NCBI GenBank assembly: GCA_003249585.1
Contig: QKIM01000049.1
Location: forward strand, 1 to 8,205
Reading direction: 5' to 3'
DNA from: Deltaproteobacteria bacterium
GTDB lineage: Bacteria > Myxococcota_A > Polyangia > HGW-17
Length of the DNA: 8,205 nucleotides
This document shows, one piece after another, positions 6,494 through 8,205 of the stretch. The first letter of the stretch is position 1. Each line of letters begins with the position of its first letter. The notes beneath the pieces were generated by a model that was not told where the DNA came from, made no database searches, and saw only the letters and a list, made by a program, of their open reading frames with translations. Position numbers and translations under genes: made by a program.

Positions 6494-7170
6494 CATACCC
6501 TCATGTTGAAGTCCGTGACGCCCAGCACCTGTCTGCCGAGAGGGTCGGCCAGGAACGTTCGCCCCCATACGGAGCTGCCCTCGCAGTAGGTCACATACCG
6601 GACATCCACAGTCCACCGGTCCTGCCCGCTCATGCAGGGCGGAACCCAGCCAATGATCCTGAGGGGGCCGCACTTGAGCCCGTACTGCTCCTGCAGGACA
6701 GCGTACTCCTCGGAGTCTTCGACGCAGCTGCTCACGATCTGCCGGTCCCGCTCGGTGACGGTGTGGCGCCACGGCGAGATGAGCTGCACCTTCCTGAAGA
6801 ACCCGGTGGGGAGGAAGAGATAGATGTAGGACTCATCGGCCAGGATGTCGTCGAAGTCCTGCACGTCGAATTCGGGAAACTTGTCGTTCTCCCTGATCTC
6901 CTCGAACCGGATGCGATACTCCCGAAGGGCCCTCTGCTCGGCCTTGGGAGAGTAGAAGGCCAGCATGCGCCCGAAGAGACGCCGAGAAGGGAGGCGATGG
7001 TCCCAGTCCAGGATGAACATCAGGGACGAGTACTCCCGCCCCGGGAAGGGAACCACTCCGGGCATCTTGGCAAGAAGCATGTCCATGGGGACATCGGGAA
7101 GACCCTGGTACTGAACCCGCGGGTGGACATAGATCCGTCGCTTGACGAGCTTTATCTGACGTTCATCCAT
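6493..7170 (-). CDS. Unrecognised 225-residue protein in the pilin operon
   Basis: I do not recognise this protein. It has no signal peptide, lipobox or membrane helix, so a cytoplasmic product is likeliest. It is rich in aromatic and charged residues. Visible landmarks are a basic start (KLVKRRIYVHPRVQ, 7-20), a mixed hydrophobic segment (48-56, ending in DWD), an acidic stretch (about 99-113), a WRH (134-136) and four cysteines: Cys149, Cys167 and Cys179, plus Cys196 in YVTYCEG. None forms a known metal motif. The start ATG follows a GGGGG four bases upstream. It begins 51 bases after the minor pilin gene on the same strand, and its stop overlaps the start of the SH3b gene (TGATG), so it should be made together with the latter. 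Its place after two minor pilins suggests a role linked to pilus or secretion function, but that is inference from position only. Coding is supported by length, ribosome binding site and tight packing. Confidence 0.8.
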   Translation of the reverse strand: MDERQIKLVKRRIYVHPRVQYQGLPDVPMDMLLAKMPGVVPFPGREYSSLMFILDWDHRLPSRRLFGRMLAFYSPKAEQRALREYRIRFEEIRENDKFPEFDVQDFDDILADESYIYLFLPTGFFRKVQLISPWRHTVTERDRQIVSSCVEDSEEYAVLQEQYGLKCGPLRIIGWVPPCMSGQDRWTVDVRYVTYCEGSSVWGRTFLADPLGRQVLGVTDFNMRV

Positions 7171-7221
7171 ACATCCCCCAAGGTAGATGAAATAGCCAGT
7201 TCCCGCAAGAAGATTTGGTGC

Positions 7222-7767
7222 TTACCAGCCATAGATGATCTTTGCCTTGCCCAGCAGCGGGAGCACCGCCACGCGGTACTGCTTGGACAGATCGGTTTCG
7301 TGCTGAAAATAGAGCGTGATCCCCCTCGGTGCGGTGTCCGTGGTGTATCCGATGAGGGTGCCGTCGGGCTCGATGTAGAAATGGCGATAGTCGTTGGGCA
7401 TGGATGTGAGGGTCGTGGGGGCGATGCCGTTTATCACCGCCTCGCGGGCATACTGCTGTACCCGAACCTTCCAAAGGCGATGGGTAATGGAGCGGGGCAG
7501 CCCCGTGAGGGTGCAGGAACTGACACACCACTCCATGGAAGAGGGCGTGAACTGGAACTCCACGCGGGTGTTGGCGTTGATGGCCGCGGCGCGCGCATCG
7601 TTGACCATTGCCTGGAAGTTCATGCTCTCCTTCATGATGTGATCGTAGCTCTGCCGCTGGTTGAGGTTGACGACGGCCACGGCGGCGAGGATCGCCACGA
7701 TGGCCAGGACGACGATCAACTCGACGAGCGTGAGGCCGGCCTGACGGTTCTGCGTGCGGCGGGTCAT
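7222..7767 (-). CDS. GspH/FimT-like minor pilin (type IV pilin N-terminus)
   Basis: This 181-residue prepilin has the standard class III signal: a short basic leader (residues 1-11, ending in QAG) cut by prepilin peptidase before Leu12, then LTLVELIVVLAIVAILAAVA, in which Glu16 is the essential Glu at mature position 5. The hydrophobic helix both crosses the inner membrane and packs into the filament. The residue after the cut is Leu rather than the commoner Phe. The region after the helix (NFQAMVNDARAAAINANTRV, 50-69) follows the pattern of GspH and FimT/FimU minor pilins, which prime assembly at the pilus tip. Cys81 and Cys85 could form a disulphide in the globular head. A strong AGGAGG lies nine bases before the ATG, inside the end of the PilW-like gene, and the two genes overlap by four bases (ATGA). 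The pilin class is certain; whether it serves a type IV pilus or a type II secretion pseudopilus depends on genes outside the window, although the PilW-like neighbour favours the pilus. Confidence 0.91.
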   Translation of the reverse strand: MTRRTQNRQAGLTLVELIVVLAIVAILAAVAVVNLNQRQSYDHIMKESMNFQAMVNDARAAAINANTRVEFQFTPSSMEWCVSSCTLTGLPRSITHRLWKVRVQQYAREAVINGIAPTTLTSMPNDYRHFYIEPDGTLIGYTTDTAPRGITLYFQHETDLSKQYRVAVLPLLGKAKIIYGW

Positions 7768-8205
7768 GGCAGCGTACCTCCTGTAATGGGACGGTTGGGC
7801 AGCTGGACGACGAAGGTGACCTTCCGGCGGCTGTAGTTGTCGAGGACGCCCTGGGCGCGGTCTTCATAGGCAGGACGCCTGGTACGGACGGCGCTCATGG
7901 CGTGGGAGGAGCGGGCCACGATGCTGAAGCGCACGGAGCGCACCCGCCCGTACTCGGAGGCCAGCAGATCCCGGGAACTGACCCACAGCTCCCCCCGACC
8001 GTCCATGGTCGTGGAGGTGTCCACATGGAAGGCGATCTGCATGTCCTCAATCCCCTCTGCCATGACGCTCCAGGTGTAGGCGCTGCCGCCATACTCGAGG
8101 TTCCGCTGTCCGAACATGAGGAGCGGATTCCTGGGGTTGGAGTCGCCGACGCGCATGGCCATGAAGGGGAATTCTCCCAGCGTCGTGATGGGCACCGTCG
8201 TGGCG
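7764..8205 (-). CDS. PilW-like minor pilin, C-terminal 146 residues, cut by the window edge
   Basis: The frame is open to the right edge and ends with TGA at 7766-7764, so only the C-terminal part is visible; a GTG at 8195-8193 is an internal valine rather than a start. The visible part fits the C-terminal half of PilW-family minor pilins: an MAEGIEDMQIAFHVD segment, then a variable loop with a Trp, then a VRSVRFSIVARS strand, an Arg-rich turn (RTRRP), and a final RRKVTFVVQLPN strand near the end. In known systems PilW works with FimU/FimT, PilV, PilX and PilE to prime pilus assembly and carry the tip adhesin PilY1. The four-base overlap with the GspH/FimT-like pilin downstream matches that operon logic. 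The N-terminal prepilin signal, which would confirm the class, is outside the window, so this is a similarity call from recalled family pattern. Confidence 0.75.
   Translation of the reverse strand, partial: ATTVPITTLGEFPFMAMRVGDSNPRNPLLMFGQRNLEYGGSAYTWSVMAEGIEDMQIAFHVDTSTTMDGRGELWVSSRDLLASEYGRVRSVRFSIVARSSHAMSAVRTRRPAYEDRAQGVLDNYSRRKVTFVVQLPNRPITGGTLP

Noticed and set aside
6763..7836. A 357-codon open frame on the plus strand opposite the pilin and unknown genes
   Set aside because: It crosses several genes of the opposite strand, has no domain pattern, and loses to a clear prepilin signal and tight operon packing on the minus strand.
7163..7867. A 234-codon minus-strand frame overlapping the pilin gene
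   Set aside because: It is a shifted frame of the pilin and PilW genes; the translation is Arg, Pro, Ser and His-rich and low in complexity, as expected of out-of-frame GC-rich DNA.

Overview
This is an ordinary-looking, densely coded stretch of a GC-rich (by eye about 60%) Gram-negative chromosome. It holds eight protein genes, two of them cut by the window edges, and no RNA gene, CRISPR array or mobile element that I can see. An aminopeptidase N of the E. coli type, a hybrid histidine kinase with a typical GGVAHEFNN H-box, a Lol-type lipoprotein and minor type IV pilins together suggest a proteobacterium or a deltaproteobacterial-type lineage (Myxococcota, Bdellovibrionota, Desulfobacterota and relatives). 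No marker here fixes the phylum.

Layout. (1) Positions 1-3002, minus strand: a membrane-anchored hybrid sensor kinase (777-3002) is followed, with an 11-base overlap, by the first 262 codons of pepN, which runs off the left edge before its catalytic zinc motif. A good extended -10 promoter lies at about 3096-3123, and two inverted repeats lie between it and the kinase start. (2) Positions 3003-3262: a divergent control region. (3) Positions 3263-5409, plus strand: a protein with two FHA domains, then, 17 bases later, an outer-membrane-type lipoprotein with eight gapless TPR repeats. (4) Positions 5420-8205, minus strand, convergent with block 3 across only 10 bases: the end of a PilW-like minor pilin, a GspH/FimT-like minor pilin, an unrecognised 225-residue protein, and a secreted protein built of SH3b-like repeats. 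Three of these four genes are joined by stop/start overlaps.

How they may work together. The pilins belong to a type IV pilus or type II-like secretion priming cluster whose upstream part lies beyond the right edge. The unknown protein and the SH3b protein are translationally linked to each other and probably in the same transcript as the pilins. The FHA protein (phosphothreonine reading) and the TPR lipoprotein (protein-protein scaffold at the envelope) form a separate two-gene operon. The kinase-pepN pair looks like a chance or housekeeping linkage. I found no convincing evidence of a wholly new system. The most open question is the unrecognised gene and its SH3b partner at the end of the pilin operon.
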